A stretch of DNA of 64,000 nt from Paenibacillus tengchongensis (GCF_008973665.1 NZ_WACP01000002.1:186001-250000), one strand, 5' to 3'. Positions 52,143 to 61,717 are shown, numbered from the stretch's first letter. The notes: generated by a model not told the origin, from the letters alone. A program made the numbers and translations.

Positions 52143-55100
52143 CTACTGAATTAGCCAAGCTTTGAGCACGGTCACCAGTTGTGTGGTATTGATCGGTTTG
52201 GAGATATAGTCGGAGGCGCCGGCCTCCAGGCATTTCATCCGGTCTTCCTCCAGTGCGCGAGCAGTCAATGCGATAATCACCAGATGATCGTATTCCGGCA
52301 TGGAACGGATGCGCTGCATCGTTTCGTAGCCGTCCATTTCCGGCATCATAATGTCCATGAAGACCAGTTCTACGCCGGGATGCTCCTGCAGATGCTCCAA
52401 GGCTTCCCGGCCGTTCTGGGCAAAGGCGATGTCCATATTATAACCTTCCAGTACGCTGGACAAAGCAAAAATATTTCGCATGTCGTCATCGACCAGCAGA
52501 ATGCTCTTGCCGGCGAAGGCCGCTTCCGGGTTGTGCAGCTTCTCGATCAGCAGCTGCTTGTCCCGCGGTAGATCGGCATGCTTGCGGTGCAGATAAAGCG
52601 CGGTCTCATCGTAGAGCCGTTCCATGGACCGTACGTTCTTCAGCACGATGCTCTCAGCGTAATGACGCAGACGCTGTTCGTCAATCTTGCTGAGATCCTT
52701 GCCGGTATAGATGATCACCGGCAACGTCTGCAGCTTGCGGTTGGTCTTGATCTGCTCCAGCAGATCGAAGCCGGTAATGTCGGATAAGCCGAGGTCCAGC
52801 ACCATGCAGTCAAAATGATGGCTGGCCAGCTGTTCCATCGCCTCGCGGCCGGTGCCGACGGCGACAATGCGCACGTCGGGGTGGGCGATAAATTCCACCA
52901 GACTGGAGCGCAGCGTCTTGTTGTCCTCAACGATCAGCAGGCTCTTGACCGGCCGGCGGATATACGTCTCAATCTGCAGGAAGGCGGCCTCCAGCTCGGC
53001 CACATCGCTCGGCTTCTTCCAGAAGGAGAGGGCACCCATTACGAGACTCTGCTGGTTCTCTTCGGCGGTGGAGATGACATGCACCGGAATATGACGCAGC
53101 TCCGGCCGGCTCTTGAGCCGGCTGATAATTGATCTGCCGTCGAGTACCGGCAGATGCAGGTCAAGCAGTATGGCATCGGGTTTATAGGCATAGGCCAGCG
53201 CCAGACCCTGGTCGCCCTGGAAGGCGACGATCGCCTTGAAGCCTCTGCTGCGGGCAAGCCTCAGCAGAATGGATGCGAACTCTGCATCCTCCTCGATAAT
53301 CAGCAGCACCGTATCGCCGCTCAACAGATTCTCCCGGTCATCGTCCATCTCTTTGTGCTGCAGCAGCTTCGGGTTGGAGATGGAAATGTCGGGAATGAAG
53401 GATTCGCGGAAGCCGCCTTCTTCTGCGGCGACGCTCTGTGCAGCTTTATCAAGCTCTGCTTCTCTGCGCGACGAATCTGTCGCTGCCACCAGCGCCTGAA
53501 TATCCGCTTCGGCAGGCTCTGCCGGCAGGAAGAGTGAGAAAGTGCTGCCCTTGCCTTCGGCGGAATCGACCTCTATTCTGCCGCCCAGCATGGATGCCAG
53601 TTCGCGGCAAATGGTAAGGCCCAGGCCTGTACCGCCATATTTGCGGCTGGTGGTGCCGTCGGCCTGCTGGAAGGCTTCAAAGATGCTTTCCAGCTTGGAG
53701 CCGGCGATCCCGATGCCGGTATCGCTGACGGAGAAGACGATCTCTTCGCCCTCTGTACGGATGAACAACGAAACTGAACCGTGTTCAGGGGTAAACTTCA
53801 GGGCGTTGGACAATAGATTATTCATAACCTGCTGGATCCGGTGGCCGTCGGAGACCAGCGCCTCGGGCAGCCGGCTGTCGCAATGGACATCGAAGCGGAT
53901 ATGCTTCTTCTTGGCCTGCTGCTCGAAATGGCGGTAGAGCTGGGTGCTCAGATGCTGCAGCACGACCGGCTCGAAGACGACGCTCATCTTGCCGGCTTCC
54001 ATCTTCGCCAGATCGAGAATTTCGTCGATCAGCTGCAGGAGATCCTTGCCAGCCGAGAAAATAGTATGAACATATTCAAGCTGCTTGGTGTCGAGATTGC
54101 CATCCTTGTTCTCCGCAAGAATCTGGGACAGAATCAGCAGGCTGTTCAGCGGAGTGCGCAGCTCATGCGACACATTGGCCAGAAACTCCGATTTGTACTG
54201 GGCGGCCAGGAAGATTTCCTCGGCCTGGGCCTTGATTTCATCTTTTTGGGCTTCGGTCAGCTTGATTTGCTCCTGCAAACTCTCCTGGGAGACGGTCAGC
54301 TCTTCCGTCTGGGTGCGCAGCTCCTCGGTCTGCGTCTCCAGCTCTTCCTTCTGCTCCTGGAGCTGGAGGGTCTGCTTCTGAAGCTGCAGCGTCTGTGCTT
54401 CTAGCTCCTCCTTCTGGCCCAGCAGCTGCTCGGCCTGTGTGGAGATTTCCGCCTTCTGACGGGCGGTCAACTCGAATTCCCGCTTAAGATTGCGGTTGGA
54501 TTCGGCTAAATCTTCCGCCTGCGCGGCAATCTCCGCATTCTGGCGGTCGGTAATTTCCACCTGCTGCCGCAGGCTCTCCTGGGAGGCCCACAGCTCCTCT
54601 GTCTGCGCCCGAAGCTCCTGCGTCTGCGCTTCGAGCTCCTCCTTCTGCTCCTGAAGCTGAACAGTCTGGTTCTGGAGCATGAGCGTCTGCGCTTCAAGCT
54701 CCTCCTTCTGGTTGAGCAGGTCGCCGGCCTGTGCAGCAATTTCTTCCTTTTGGCGTGCCGTCAGCTCGATCTCCTGCTGCAGGTTGAGGTTGGCATCGGC
54801 AAGACTCTGGGCCTGCTTGGCCAATTCGGCCGTTTGCGCCTCAATGTGGAGCTTCTGCTCGGCCGTCAGCTCCATTTCCCGCTTCAGTGATTCATTGGAC
54901 GTAAGCAGGCTCTCAGCCTGCAAACGCAGCTCCTCCCGCTGGAAGGACAGCTCTTCGGTCTGGGCAGCCAGTTCCTGTGTCTGCGCAGACAGCTCTTCGG
55001 TCTGGGCCTGCAGTTCCTCGGTCTGCGCCTCGAGCTCTTCCTTCTGCAGCTGGGATTCACGCAGCAGATCTTCAATCCGGGCCACATCGGCCAGTGTATT

Positions 55101-55919
55101 GATAATCACACCCATATTGTGGGCAGTGCGTTCAATAAGCTGGCGGTCCCGCGGAGAGAATTCCTTCAGGCCGGCCAGCTCAATAACGGCAACGACATCC
55201 TGTTCGTAGAGAACAGGCACAAGATATAGTAGGCTTGGCACCGTCTGTCCGAGTCCTGAATGGACGCGGATGTAATCGCCGGGCAACTCACGCAGCTCCT
55301 TGATCTCCCGGTCCAGCGCACACTGTCCGACCAGCCCGCTGCCGAGCGGGATAGGCTTGTCCAGAGCGGCAGCAGCGTCAAAAGCATAACCAGCCGCGAA
55401 CAACAGATGGTCATCGTTCTTCAAGTATATTGCCCCGTAACTGGCCCCGACGGTACCGGCCAGCTTGCTGATAAATATCCGCGATGCCTTTGTCAGCTTC
55501 ACTGAGCCTTGCAGCAGCAGCGCAATCTCCGATACCTGATCGTTGATCCAGGCCTGCTCCTCTGCTTTGATCCGCAGGACACGCTCTTCTTCGCGCTTAT
55601 GCTGAAGGTCTACGGCAAGGCTGTGAAAGGAACGGGCCAGCTGTCCGAATTCATCGTCCCTTTCGGTAAAGGATGCGTTAATATCAGTGGTTCCCCGGGC
55701 AATATCGCTGGTAATCCGGGCAATCCGCTCCACTCCCCGGGCGATATTCCTGCTGACTCCCAGGATAAGGGTGCCTCCCAGCAGGATGCCGACGGCGCCG
55801 AACCCGGAAATCAGGATCCTGCCCCATCCTTCAGAATTGGTAAATGCTATGATAACGGTGCCGCCGAATAATGCGATGAAGGCAAATGCTGCCAACCTGA
55901 CTTGCTGATTGATGTTCAT
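52143..55919 (-). CDS. Giant hybrid histidine kinase: TM-HAMP-GAF-coil-kinase-REC-REC-REC
   Basis: 1258 residues from ATG at 55919 (AAAGGCGGGCG upstream; the open frame reaches 55949). Two adjacent membrane helices (about 7-27 and 36-55), HAMP (~58-110), GAF (~130-280), and a very long Glu/Gln coiled coil (~285-575) containing a 98-residue tandem duplication. HisKA follows with H585 (NVSHELRTPLNS), HATPase (NLLSNALKFT, DTGIGIAG, GGTGLGLTICREL), and three receivers with phosphoacceptors near D920, D1042 and D1189. The architecture resembles multi-receiver sporulation or development-type hybrids. All receivers keep the Asp. Confidence 0.92.
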   Translation of the reverse strand: MNINQQVRLAAFAFIALFGGTVIIAFTNSEGWGRILISGFGAVGILLGGTLILGVSRNIARGVERIARITSDIARGTTDINASFTERDDEFGQLARSFHSLAVDLQHKREEERVLRIKAEEQAWINDQVSEIALLLQGSVKLTKASRIFISKLAGTVGASYGAIYLKNDDHLLFAAGYAFDAAAALDKPIPLGSGLVGQCALDREIKELRELPGDYIRVHSGLGQTVPSLLYLVPVLYEQDVVAVIELAGLKEFSPRDRQLIERTAHNMGVIINTLADVARIEDLLRESQLQKEELEAQTEELQAQTEELSAQTQELAAQTEELSFQREELRLQAESLLTSNESLKREMELTAEQKLHIEAQTAELAKQAQSLADANLNLQQEIELTARQKEEIAAQAGDLLNQKEELEAQTLMLQNQTVQLQEQKEELEAQTQELRAQTEELWASQESLRQQVEITDRQNAEIAAQAEDLAESNRNLKREFELTARQKAEISTQAEQLLGQKEELEAQTLQLQKQTLQLQEQKEELETQTEELRTQTEELTVSQESLQEQIKLTEAQKDEIKAQAEEIFLAAQYKSEFLANVSHELRTPLNSLLILSQILAENKDGNLDTKQLEYVHTIFSAGKDLLQLIDEILDLAKMEAGKMSVVFEPVVLQHLSTQLYRHFEQQAKKKHIRFDVHCDSRLPEALVSDGHRIQQVMNNLLSNALKFTPEHGSVSLFIRTEGEEIVFSVSDTGIGIAGSKLESIFEAFQQADGTTSRKYGGTGLGLTICRELASMLGGRIEVDSAEGKGSTFSLFLPAEPAEADIQALVAATDSSRREAELDKAAQSVAAEEGGFRESFIPDISISNPKLLQHKEMDDDRENLLSGDTVLLIIEEDAEFASILLRLARSRGFKAIVAFQGDQGLALAYAYKPDAILLDLHLPVLDGRSIISRLKSRPELRHIPVHVISTAEENQQSLVMGALSFWKKPSDVAELEAAFLQIETYIRRPVKSLLIVEDNKTLRSSLVEFIAHPDVRIVAVGTGREAMEQLASHHFDCMVLDLGLSDITGFDLLEQIKTNRKLQTLPVIIYTGKDLSKIDEQRLRHYAESIVLKNVRSMERLYDETALYLHRKHADLPRDKQLLIEKLHNPEAAFAGKSILLVDDDMRNIFALSSVLEGYNMDIAFAQNGREALEHLQEHPGVELVFMDIMMPEMDGYETMQRIRSMPEYDHLVIIALTARALEEDRMKCLEAGASDYISKPINTTQLVTVLKAWLIQ
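54210..54767 (-). repeat. Tandem duplication in the hybrid kinase coiled coil
   Basis: Two copies of a block beginning ELTARQK and containing QKEELEAQT, LQEQKEELE and TEEL, about 54474-54767 and 54210-54473. The first unit is 98 codons, exactly 14 heptads. Confidence 0.75.
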
Positions 55920-56314
55920 ATTCGCCCGCCTTTGATTTAGATTTCTCAAATATTAATTATAGCTTGGAAAGCGCGTGAAAGACAAAAAAAATACCGCCCT
56001 AAGTCTCAATATCGTAATAGATTTGCGGCGCTATGGTGTACAGTCTTCCAAAACAAGGAATTATCTGCGCTTGCGCCGGGCCACAGGCCGCCGTTTGGAG
56101 GCATCGCTGTTGTGCGCGTGGCTCCCACCCCCTCCGCCTACAGCCTGCTGCTGTCTTGTAAACGGGCTGTTAATCGTAGAAGTTCGTCCCGCCCCAAAGC
56201 GTGATCAATCCGGGTGCGGGCAGAACGTAAATCAACGCCTGCCCAGCAAGAGGGAAGAACATGAAATGATATGAAAGGTACATGAAATTTTCATGGATTG
56301 CTAAAAAATTGTGC
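55920..56314. other. Non-coding region upstream of xpt
   Basis: Holds the start region of the hybrid kinase gene on one side and the xpt promoter on the other. A plus-strand frame (55975-56274) has no ribosome site and a poor composition for a protein. A 7-1-7 palindrome (CATGAAATTTTCATG) lies at 56281-56295. Confidence 0.5.
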
Positions 56315-56343
56315 TTGTAAGGATCGGACAGAGCGTGTAAGAT
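56315..56343 (+). promoter_or_regulatory. Putative promoter of xpt-pbuX
   Basis: TTGTAA, 17-base spacer, TAAGAT; the transcript would begin just before the riboswitch aptamer. Confidence 0.5.
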
Positions 56344-56374
56344 AAACAGGTATTTAAGCCGAATAGAAGTACAG

Positions 56375-56445
56375 ACTCATATAATCTTGGGGATATGGCC
56401 CATAAGTTTCTACCGGACGACCACTGTAATTGTCCGACTATGAGT
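56375..56445 (+). ncRNA. Purine (guanine-type) riboswitch aptamer
   Basis: P1 arms ACTCAT / ATGAGT; conserved core TATAATCTTGGGGATATGG, AAGTTTCTACC and GTCCGACTATGAG. P2 pairs TGGG/CCCA and P3 pairs GGAC/GTCC. The specificity position is C (in CCGACTATG), as in guanine-binding rather than adenine-binding members. It lies directly upstream of a terminator and xpt. Confidence 0.95.
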
Positions 56446-56488
56446 GAATATAGCATTCAGGGTTCTTTGCCGTACGCACAGGGACCGG

Positions 56489-56538
56489 AAGGACAGATTC
56501 ACTTGAGGAGAAACGCTCAGGGGATCTGTCCTTTTTTA
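56489..56538 (+). terminator. Riboswitch-controlled terminator
   Basis: AAGGACAGAT pairs with ATCTGTCCTT, then TTTTTT. It lies between the aptamer and the xpt start codon, so ligand binding should switch transcription off. Confidence 0.9.
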
Positions 56539-56568
56539 TTGAATCAGACAGAAAGAGGGTCTCATGAA

Positions 56569-57168
56569 GTGAAGGTACTGGAAGAGCGCATCAGAGAAGA
56601 AGGGCAGATATTATCGGATACTGTGCTGAAGGTGGACTCCTTCCTGAACCATCAGGTGGATACCGCGTTGGCGCTGGAGATCGGCCGCGAGTTCAAAGCC
56701 ATATTTGGCGAGGAGCCGGTAACCAAGATCCTGACGGTGGAAGCGAGTGGTATCCAGTTTGCAATGGCCGCCGGTATCGCCCTCGGAGTGCCGTTTGTGT
56801 ACGCCAAGAAGAAGAAGGCGGTCACCCAGTCCGAAGAGGTGTATTCGGCGCCGGTGCATTCCTTCACCCGTCAGGAGGATTACCGGATCAGCATATCGCA
56901 GAGATACCTGGGACCGGAGGATAAAGTGCTGATTGTCGATGATTTTCTGGCCACAGGCGCTGCTCTTGTCGGGCTTGCGGATATCGTGGAGGCATCGGGG
57001 GCGGAGCTGGTGGGCGTAGGCTGTGTGATTGAAAAAAGCTTTCAGGAAGGGCGGAGCCTGCTGGAGAAGCGCGGCATCCGTGTCCATTCATTGGCCCGGA
57101 TCGCCTCGATGGCTCCCGGGGAAGTCCATTTTATATCAGAACGGATCAAGGAGAGTGCGGAATGTTAA
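56569..57168 (+). CDS. xpt: Xanthine phosphoribosyltransferase
   Basis: 199 residues from GTG at 56569, which gives the family start MKVLEERIREEG; AGAGGG lies nine bases upstream. Family landmarks: LSDTVLKVDSFLNHQVD, the PRPP-binding motif VLIVDDFLATGAALVGL, GVGCVIEKSFQEGRSLLE and RVHSLARIASM. It converts xanthine and PRPP to XMP in purine salvage. It overlaps pbuX by seven bases and is controlled by the upstream guanine-type riboswitch. Confidence 0.96.
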   Translation: MKVLEERIREEGQILSDTVLKVDSFLNHQVDTALALEIGREFKAIFGEEPVTKILTVEASGIQFAMAAGIALGVPFVYAKKKKAVTQSEEVYSAPVHSFTRQEDYRISISQRYLGPEDKVLIVDDFLATGAALVGLADIVEASGAELVGVGCVIEKSFQEGRSLLEKRGIRVHSLARIASMAPGEVHFISERIKESAEC

Positions 57169-58457
57169 GCAAACAGAAAGTGTTTACTTTGGGCCTGCAG
57201 CATGTGCTGGCCATGTACGCGGGAGCCGTGATTGTACCGCTGATTGTCGGCGGGGCGCTTAACCTGAGCGGAACGCAGATGGCCTACCTGATTGCCGCGG
57301 ACTTGTTCACATGCGGCCTGGCTACGCTGCTGCAGGTCATGGGCAGCAAGTATTTCGGCAGCGGGCTGCCGGTTGTGCTCGGCTGTACCTTTACGGCGGT
57401 CAGCCCGATTATCGCCATTGCCTCCGGCTCCAATCTGGCCACCGCCTACGGGGCGATTATCATCTCGGGCTTGTTCGTTGTCCTGGCCGCCCCGCTGTAC
57501 GGGAAGCTGCTGAGGTTCTTCCCTACGGTGGTGACCGGCTCGGTAGTTACGATTATCGGACTTTCACTGATCCCGGTGGCGATGAACAATGTGGCCGGCG
57601 GCGAGGGCAGCAGCGATTTCGGGCAGCCGCGCAATCTGCTGCTGGCGCTGATTACACTGCTGGTCATTCTGGCCGTGAACCGTCTGGCCACAGGCTTCCT
57701 GCGCTCCATCTCCGTTCTGGTAGGGCTGGTGGTTGGTACAGTCATTGCTTACTTCATGGGGATTGTAAGCTTCGACTCCGTCGGCACCGCTTCCTGGGTC
57801 AGCATTGCGCAGCCGTTCTACTTCGGCTGGCCGGAGTTTAATATTACCGCTATCTTCACGATGATTATCGTTAATATCGTTTCCATGGTTGAATCGACCG
57901 GTGTCTACTTCGCCGTAGGCAGAGCCACCGACCAGAAGGTGGAGCAGAAACAGATCGTAAACGGTCTGCGCTCCGAAGGCCTGGCCATTATGCTCGGAGG
58001 GCTGTTCAACGCCTTCCCGTATACGGCGTTCTCGCAGAATGTCGGCCTGTTGTCGCTGACCCGCGTCAAGACCCGCAACGTCATCTTTGCAGCGGGCGGC
58101 ATTATGGTCGTGCTGGGGCTGCTGCCGAAGCTGGCCGCGCTGACCACGGTCGTGCCGAACGCGGTTCTCGGCGGAGCCATGATCGTCATGTTCGGTTCCG
58201 TCGCCGCTTCGGGCATGTCCATCCTTTCCGAAGTCGATCTGCGTAAGGACGGGAACCTGCTGATTGCCGCCTGCAGCATTGCCGTAGGCCTCGGCTCGGC
58301 GGTGTTGCCGTCGATGTTCGGCCAGCTGCCGGAATTCGCCAGAATGCTGCTGCAGAACGGCATCGTCTCCGGCTCGCTGACGGCGATTGTCCTGAATCTA
58401 TTCCTGTCCCGGACCCAAGAAGCGCCCGTTTCTGCCGTTGCCCCGGAAACCAAGTAA
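57162..58457 (+). CDS. pbuX: Xanthine permease (NCS2 family)
   Basis: 431 residues with about 12-14 membrane spans. NCS2 features: GLQHVLAMYAGAVIVPLIVG at the start, QVMGSKYFGSGLPVVLGCTFTAVSP, the conserved ESTGVYFAVG, and NAFPYTAFSQNVGLLSLTRVKTR. It imports xanthine for the phosphoribosyltransferase encoded in the same operon, which overlaps its start. A strong terminator follows. Confidence 0.95.
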   Translation: MLSKQKVFTLGLQHVLAMYAGAVIVPLIVGGALNLSGTQMAYLIAADLFTCGLATLLQVMGSKYFGSGLPVVLGCTFTAVSPIIAIASGSNLATAYGAIIISGLFVVLAAPLYGKLLRFFPTVVTGSVVTIIGLSLIPVAMNNVAGGEGSSDFGQPRNLLLALITLLVILAVNRLATGFLRSISVLVGLVVGTVIAYFMGIVSFDSVGTASWVSIAQPFYFGWPEFNITAIFTMIIVNIVSMVESTGVYFAVGRATDQKVEQKQIVNGLRSEGLAIMLGGLFNAFPYTAFSQNVGLLSLTRVKTRNVIFAAGGIMVVLGLLPKLAALTTVVPNAVLGGAMIVMFGSVAASGMSILSEVDLRKDGNLLIAACSIAVGLGSAVLPSMFGQLPEFARMLLQNGIVSGSLTAIVLNLFLSRTQEAPVSAVAPETK

Positions 58458-58491
58458 AAACTGCCAATCGCAAGGTATAATAAGAATGGCT

Positions 58492-58523
58492 GCCGATTCC
58501 GAAATAATTGGAATCGGCTTTTT
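58492..58523 (+). terminator. Terminator after pbuX
   Basis: GCCGATTCC / GGAATCGGC stem, nine-base loop, TTTTT. Confidence 0.92.
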
Positions 58524-58608
58524 GTTTTGCCTTTTGAACTGCGGCATTTTGCTTTAATAGATAGTGTCAGCACAGATTTATATACAAACATCCGGGAAGG
58601 ACACACCA

Positions 58609-61600
58609 ATGAAGAAATATTGGCAACGCATAGTCGCCAGCCTGCTGCTGGTATTAATCGTACCGCTGATTGCACTTGTAGAGGTCTTCACGAGCGGGCA
58701 TGATATGCCCGTGGCACGGGGAGGAGTCATCGATCTGAGGGATTGGGATTTCAAGAGCGGAATGGTCAGCCTGAACGGAGAGTGGGCGTTCTATCCGGAT
58801 GCTCTGCTGAATCCCGGAGACTTCACCGGGATTGAGCCGGGAGGGGGCCGTCCGGCGCCGTCCGCACTGGTGCAGGTGCCGGGGAAATGGAATACATATT
58901 TGACCGGCGACGGAAGGCCGGCAGCTAAAGGATACGGAACCTACCGGCTGCAGCTTAAAGTGCCTGCCGGCGGGGAGAGGGTCTACGGCCTGCGGGTCGG
59001 CAACATCCGGACGGCGAGCCAGGTATTCCTGAACGGGCAGCTTGTCGGCAACAGCGGCCTGCCGGCAGATACGCCGGCAGGCGGCAGGCAGAACAATATT
59101 CCGTATACAGGCTTCGCGGCTGTAGAAGGAGGCGATGTGGATATTGTTATCCAGGTGGCCAACTACAGTTACAGCACCGGCGGTATCATTTCCCCGGTCG
59201 TCTTCGGGGATCAGCATTCCATCCTGAAGAGCCGGGAGGTGGCCCTGCTTTCCGACGGCGTCGTGCTGTTCAGCTTTTTGCTGCTGTCCTTTTTCCTGCT
59301 GCTGTTCTCGCGGGTGCGGGCGAGCCGGGGGATTACGCTGTATCTCGGATTATTTTGCATGGCTGCCTTTGTGTATATTTTGACCCACGGTGAAAAGCTG
59401 GTTTCCGTCGTCCTCCCGGACCTGCCCTATGAAATTGTATTAAAGCTGCAACTGGCTTCCTCAACGCTGGTGTACTATTATTTGCTGCATTACATGGCCA
59501 ATTCTGTTAATTATCCAGTCTCTGCAGGCCTGATGAGAATGGCCAAAGCGGGGACGGGCCTGCTGTTACTGACTGCAGTGTTTGTTCCGGCCTACTGGTT
59601 CAGCTATCTGGAGCCGCTGCTGATCCTCTGGGGCGGCATCAGCCTGAGCCTGGTGCTCTATTATATGATCCAGGCGACGCGAAGGAATTCCAAAGACATG
59701 TTTCTGATGATGGTCAGCATCGAAAGCCTCAGTCTCGTTATTATATATTATCTGATCAGCATCACCCGCTTCAGCCTCAATTATTATGTGCTGCTTTACG
59801 AGATTATCCTGTTTGCGCTGTTCCAGGCCATGGTGCTCACCCGCAGATATGCCGCGTCTTTCCGTGAAGTGGAGCAGCTCTCCCGCCGCCTGTTGTCCCT
59901 CGACGGGCTGAAAGACAATTTCATGGAGGAAACCTCCCGTGAACTTCGCAGGCCGCTGCTTGGAATTGTCAATTTGGCGCAGACCTTAAATGAAGGAGCT
60001 GCCGGAACCTTGAATGCCAAACAAAGCGAGCAACTGGCGATGATCGTGTCCACAGGAAAACGGTTGTCGTCGCTCATTAATGATATGTCCGACTTTGCCC
60101 TCCTGAATCATGGCGGCCTGTTCCTGCAGCGGCAGACGGTGGATCTCCGCACGGTGGCTACCTCCGTGCTGGAGGTGACGCGCCATTTGGCAGGCAATCC
60201 TGCACTCGATTTCCGGCTGGAACTGCCGGCGCAGCTTCCATTGCTGGACGCCGACGAGCAGCGGCTGATTCAAATCCTGTTCAATCTGTTCTCGAATGCG
60301 GTGAGTCACACGCCCGGGGGAACGATTACGCTGTCGGCTAAGGTCCAGGAGGGCTGTGTTGCCGTCACCCTGGCCGATACGGGCATCGGAATTGCACCGG
60401 AGCGCCTGCGGAGCATCTTTGATGTCTCTGCGGCGGATGGCAGCGACGAAAAAACGGCATCCCGCGAGTACGGACTCGGCCTGAATATTGTCCAGAAGCT
60501 TGTAGAGCTTGGCGGAGGAGCGATGTCAGCCCACTCTGAATGGGGACAGGGCTCGGTGTTTACCTTCACCGTGCCGATAATTAAAGAAAGGCCAGCATTT
60601 TTGGATCAGGATTATCTGGAAGTGACCGGCTGGGAAACAACAGCCGTCACGGCTGAGAGCGAAGCGGTGGGCGGAAACTCCAAAGCGGAGGATTGCTGTT
60701 TCATACTGGTTGTCGAGAATGACCCGGTCAACCGCCAGGTGCTGGCCAATGCGCTGCGGCTGGAGAACCATACGGTGGTTACTGCTTCAAGCGGTCCCGA
60801 AGCGCTGGCCTTCATGCAAGATTACCCGGAGCTGGATCTCGTCATTATGAACTGGGTAATGCCGGAAATGCCGGGGCTGGTACTGTGCAAGGCGATCCGT
60901 GAGCGGTTTGTGCTGTCCGAGCTGCCGATTCTTGTGCTGACGGCAGGCAACCGCCCGCAGGACATTCAGGCCGTCTTTGAGGCCGGGGCCAATGACTACC
61001 TGAGCAAGCCTGTAGAGCTGCGCGAGTTCAGGGCACGGGTGCAGACATTGCTTGATATGCGCAAGTCGATCCGCGTCTCGGTGCAGACAGAAATCGCATT
61101 TCTGCAGGCACAGATCAAGCCGCACTTTCTTTATAACGCGCTGAATGCCATTATTTCGGTATGTCCGGAGGACCCCGATAAGGCGACAGACCTGCTGCTG
61201 GATCTCAGCCAGTATTTGCGCAGCAGCTTTGATTTCCAGAGCCGCGGACAGACGGTCCCGCTGGACAAGGAGCTTGACCTGGTCAAATCGTACCTGGCGC
61301 TGGAGCAGGCACGTTTCGATGAGCGCCTGCGGGTCGTCTTCGATGTTCCCGACTATATCCGGGAACTGGTGCCGCCGCTCAGCATTCAGCCGATCGTGGA
61401 GAACGCCGTCAACCACGGCCTGATGCAGAAGGAAGCCGGCGGCACTGTGACCCTCTCCATCAGGCTGCTGCCGGATAAGCTGGCGGTTGCCGTGACGGAC
61501 AATGGAATCGGCATGAGCGGAGAACGGGTGGCCGAGGTGCTGTCGGAGGAACGCGCCGAAGGCGGCATCGGGCTGCGGAACATCCAGAGGCGGCTGCTTA

Positions 61601-61698
61601 AGATGTACGGCACCGGCCTGATGATTCAGAGCAGGGAGGGCCTTGGCACAACAATCTCTTATGCGATACCGCGCACGAATACTTCATTGGATGGATAA
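58609..61698 (+). CDS. 7TM double-kinase fusion: inactive HisKA core, pseudo-receiver and LytS-type kinase
   Basis: 1029 residues from ATG at 58609 (GAAGGA upstream). N-terminal anchor helix, an extracytoplasmic jelly-roll (about 40-200, SLNGEWAFYPD, VPGKWN, GTYRLQLKV), then seven membrane spans (about 212-412), a 7TMR-DISM-type sensor. HisKA-like region 435-500, but the His is R444 (SRELRRPL). First HATPase 545-655 (FSNAVSHTPGG, DTGIGI). Receiver 697-815 with N748 in place of the Asp (LVIMNWVMPEM). A LytS-type His_kinase domain with H839 (QIKPHFLYNALN) and second HATPase (VENAVNHGL, DNGIGM, GGIGLRNIQRRL) complete it. The regulator gene follows 19 bases on. Confidence 0.9.
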   Translation: MKKYWQRIVASLLLVLIVPLIALVEVFTSGHDMPVARGGVIDLRDWDFKSGMVSLNGEWAFYPDALLNPGDFTGIEPGGGRPAPSALVQVPGKWNTYLTGDGRPAAKGYGTYRLQLKVPAGGERVYGLRVGNIRTASQVFLNGQLVGNSGLPADTPAGGRQNNIPYTGFAAVEGGDVDIVIQVANYSYSTGGIISPVVFGDQHSILKSREVALLSDGVVLFSFLLLSFFLLLFSRVRASRGITLYLGLFCMAAFVYILTHGEKLVSVVLPDLPYEIVLKLQLASSTLVYYYLLHYMANSVNYPVSAGLMRMAKAGTGLLLLTAVFVPAYWFSYLEPLLILWGGISLSLVLYYMIQATRRNSKDMFLMMVSIESLSLVIIYYLISITRFSLNYYVLLYEIILFALFQAMVLTRRYAASFREVEQLSRRLLSLDGLKDNFMEETSRELRRPLLGIVNLAQTLNEGAAGTLNAKQSEQLAMIVSTGKRLSSLINDMSDFALLNHGGLFLQRQTVDLRTVATSVLEVTRHLAGNPALDFRLELPAQLPLLDADEQRLIQILFNLFSNAVSHTPGGTITLSAKVQEGCVAVTLADTGIGIAPERLRSIFDVSAADGSDEKTASREYGLGLNIVQKLVELGGGAMSAHSEWGQGSVFTFTVPIIKERPAFLDQDYLEVTGWETTAVTAESEAVGGNSKAEDCCFILVVENDPVNRQVLANALRLENHTVVTASSGPEALAFMQDYPELDLVIMNWVMPEMPGLVLCKAIRERFVLSELPILVLTAGNRPQDIQAVFEAGANDYLSKPVELREFRARVQTLLDMRKSIRVSVQTEIAFLQAQIKPHFLYNALNAIISVCPEDPDKATDLLLDLSQYLRSSFDFQSRGQTVPLDKELDLVKSYLALEQARFDERLRVVFDVPDYIRELVPPLSIQPIVENAVNHGLMQKEAGGTVTLSIRLLPDKLAVAVTDNGIGMSGERVAEVLSEERAEGGIGLRNIQRRLLKMYGTGLMIQSREGLGTTISYAIPRTNTSLDG

Positions 61699-61717
61699 CC
61701 TGAGGGGTGGCAAAAAG

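Noticed and set aside
55975..56274. 99-codon plus-strand frame upstream of xpt
   Set aside because: Starts at GTG without a ribosome site, has a Cys/Pro/Arg-rich unnatural composition, and overlaps a promoter region.
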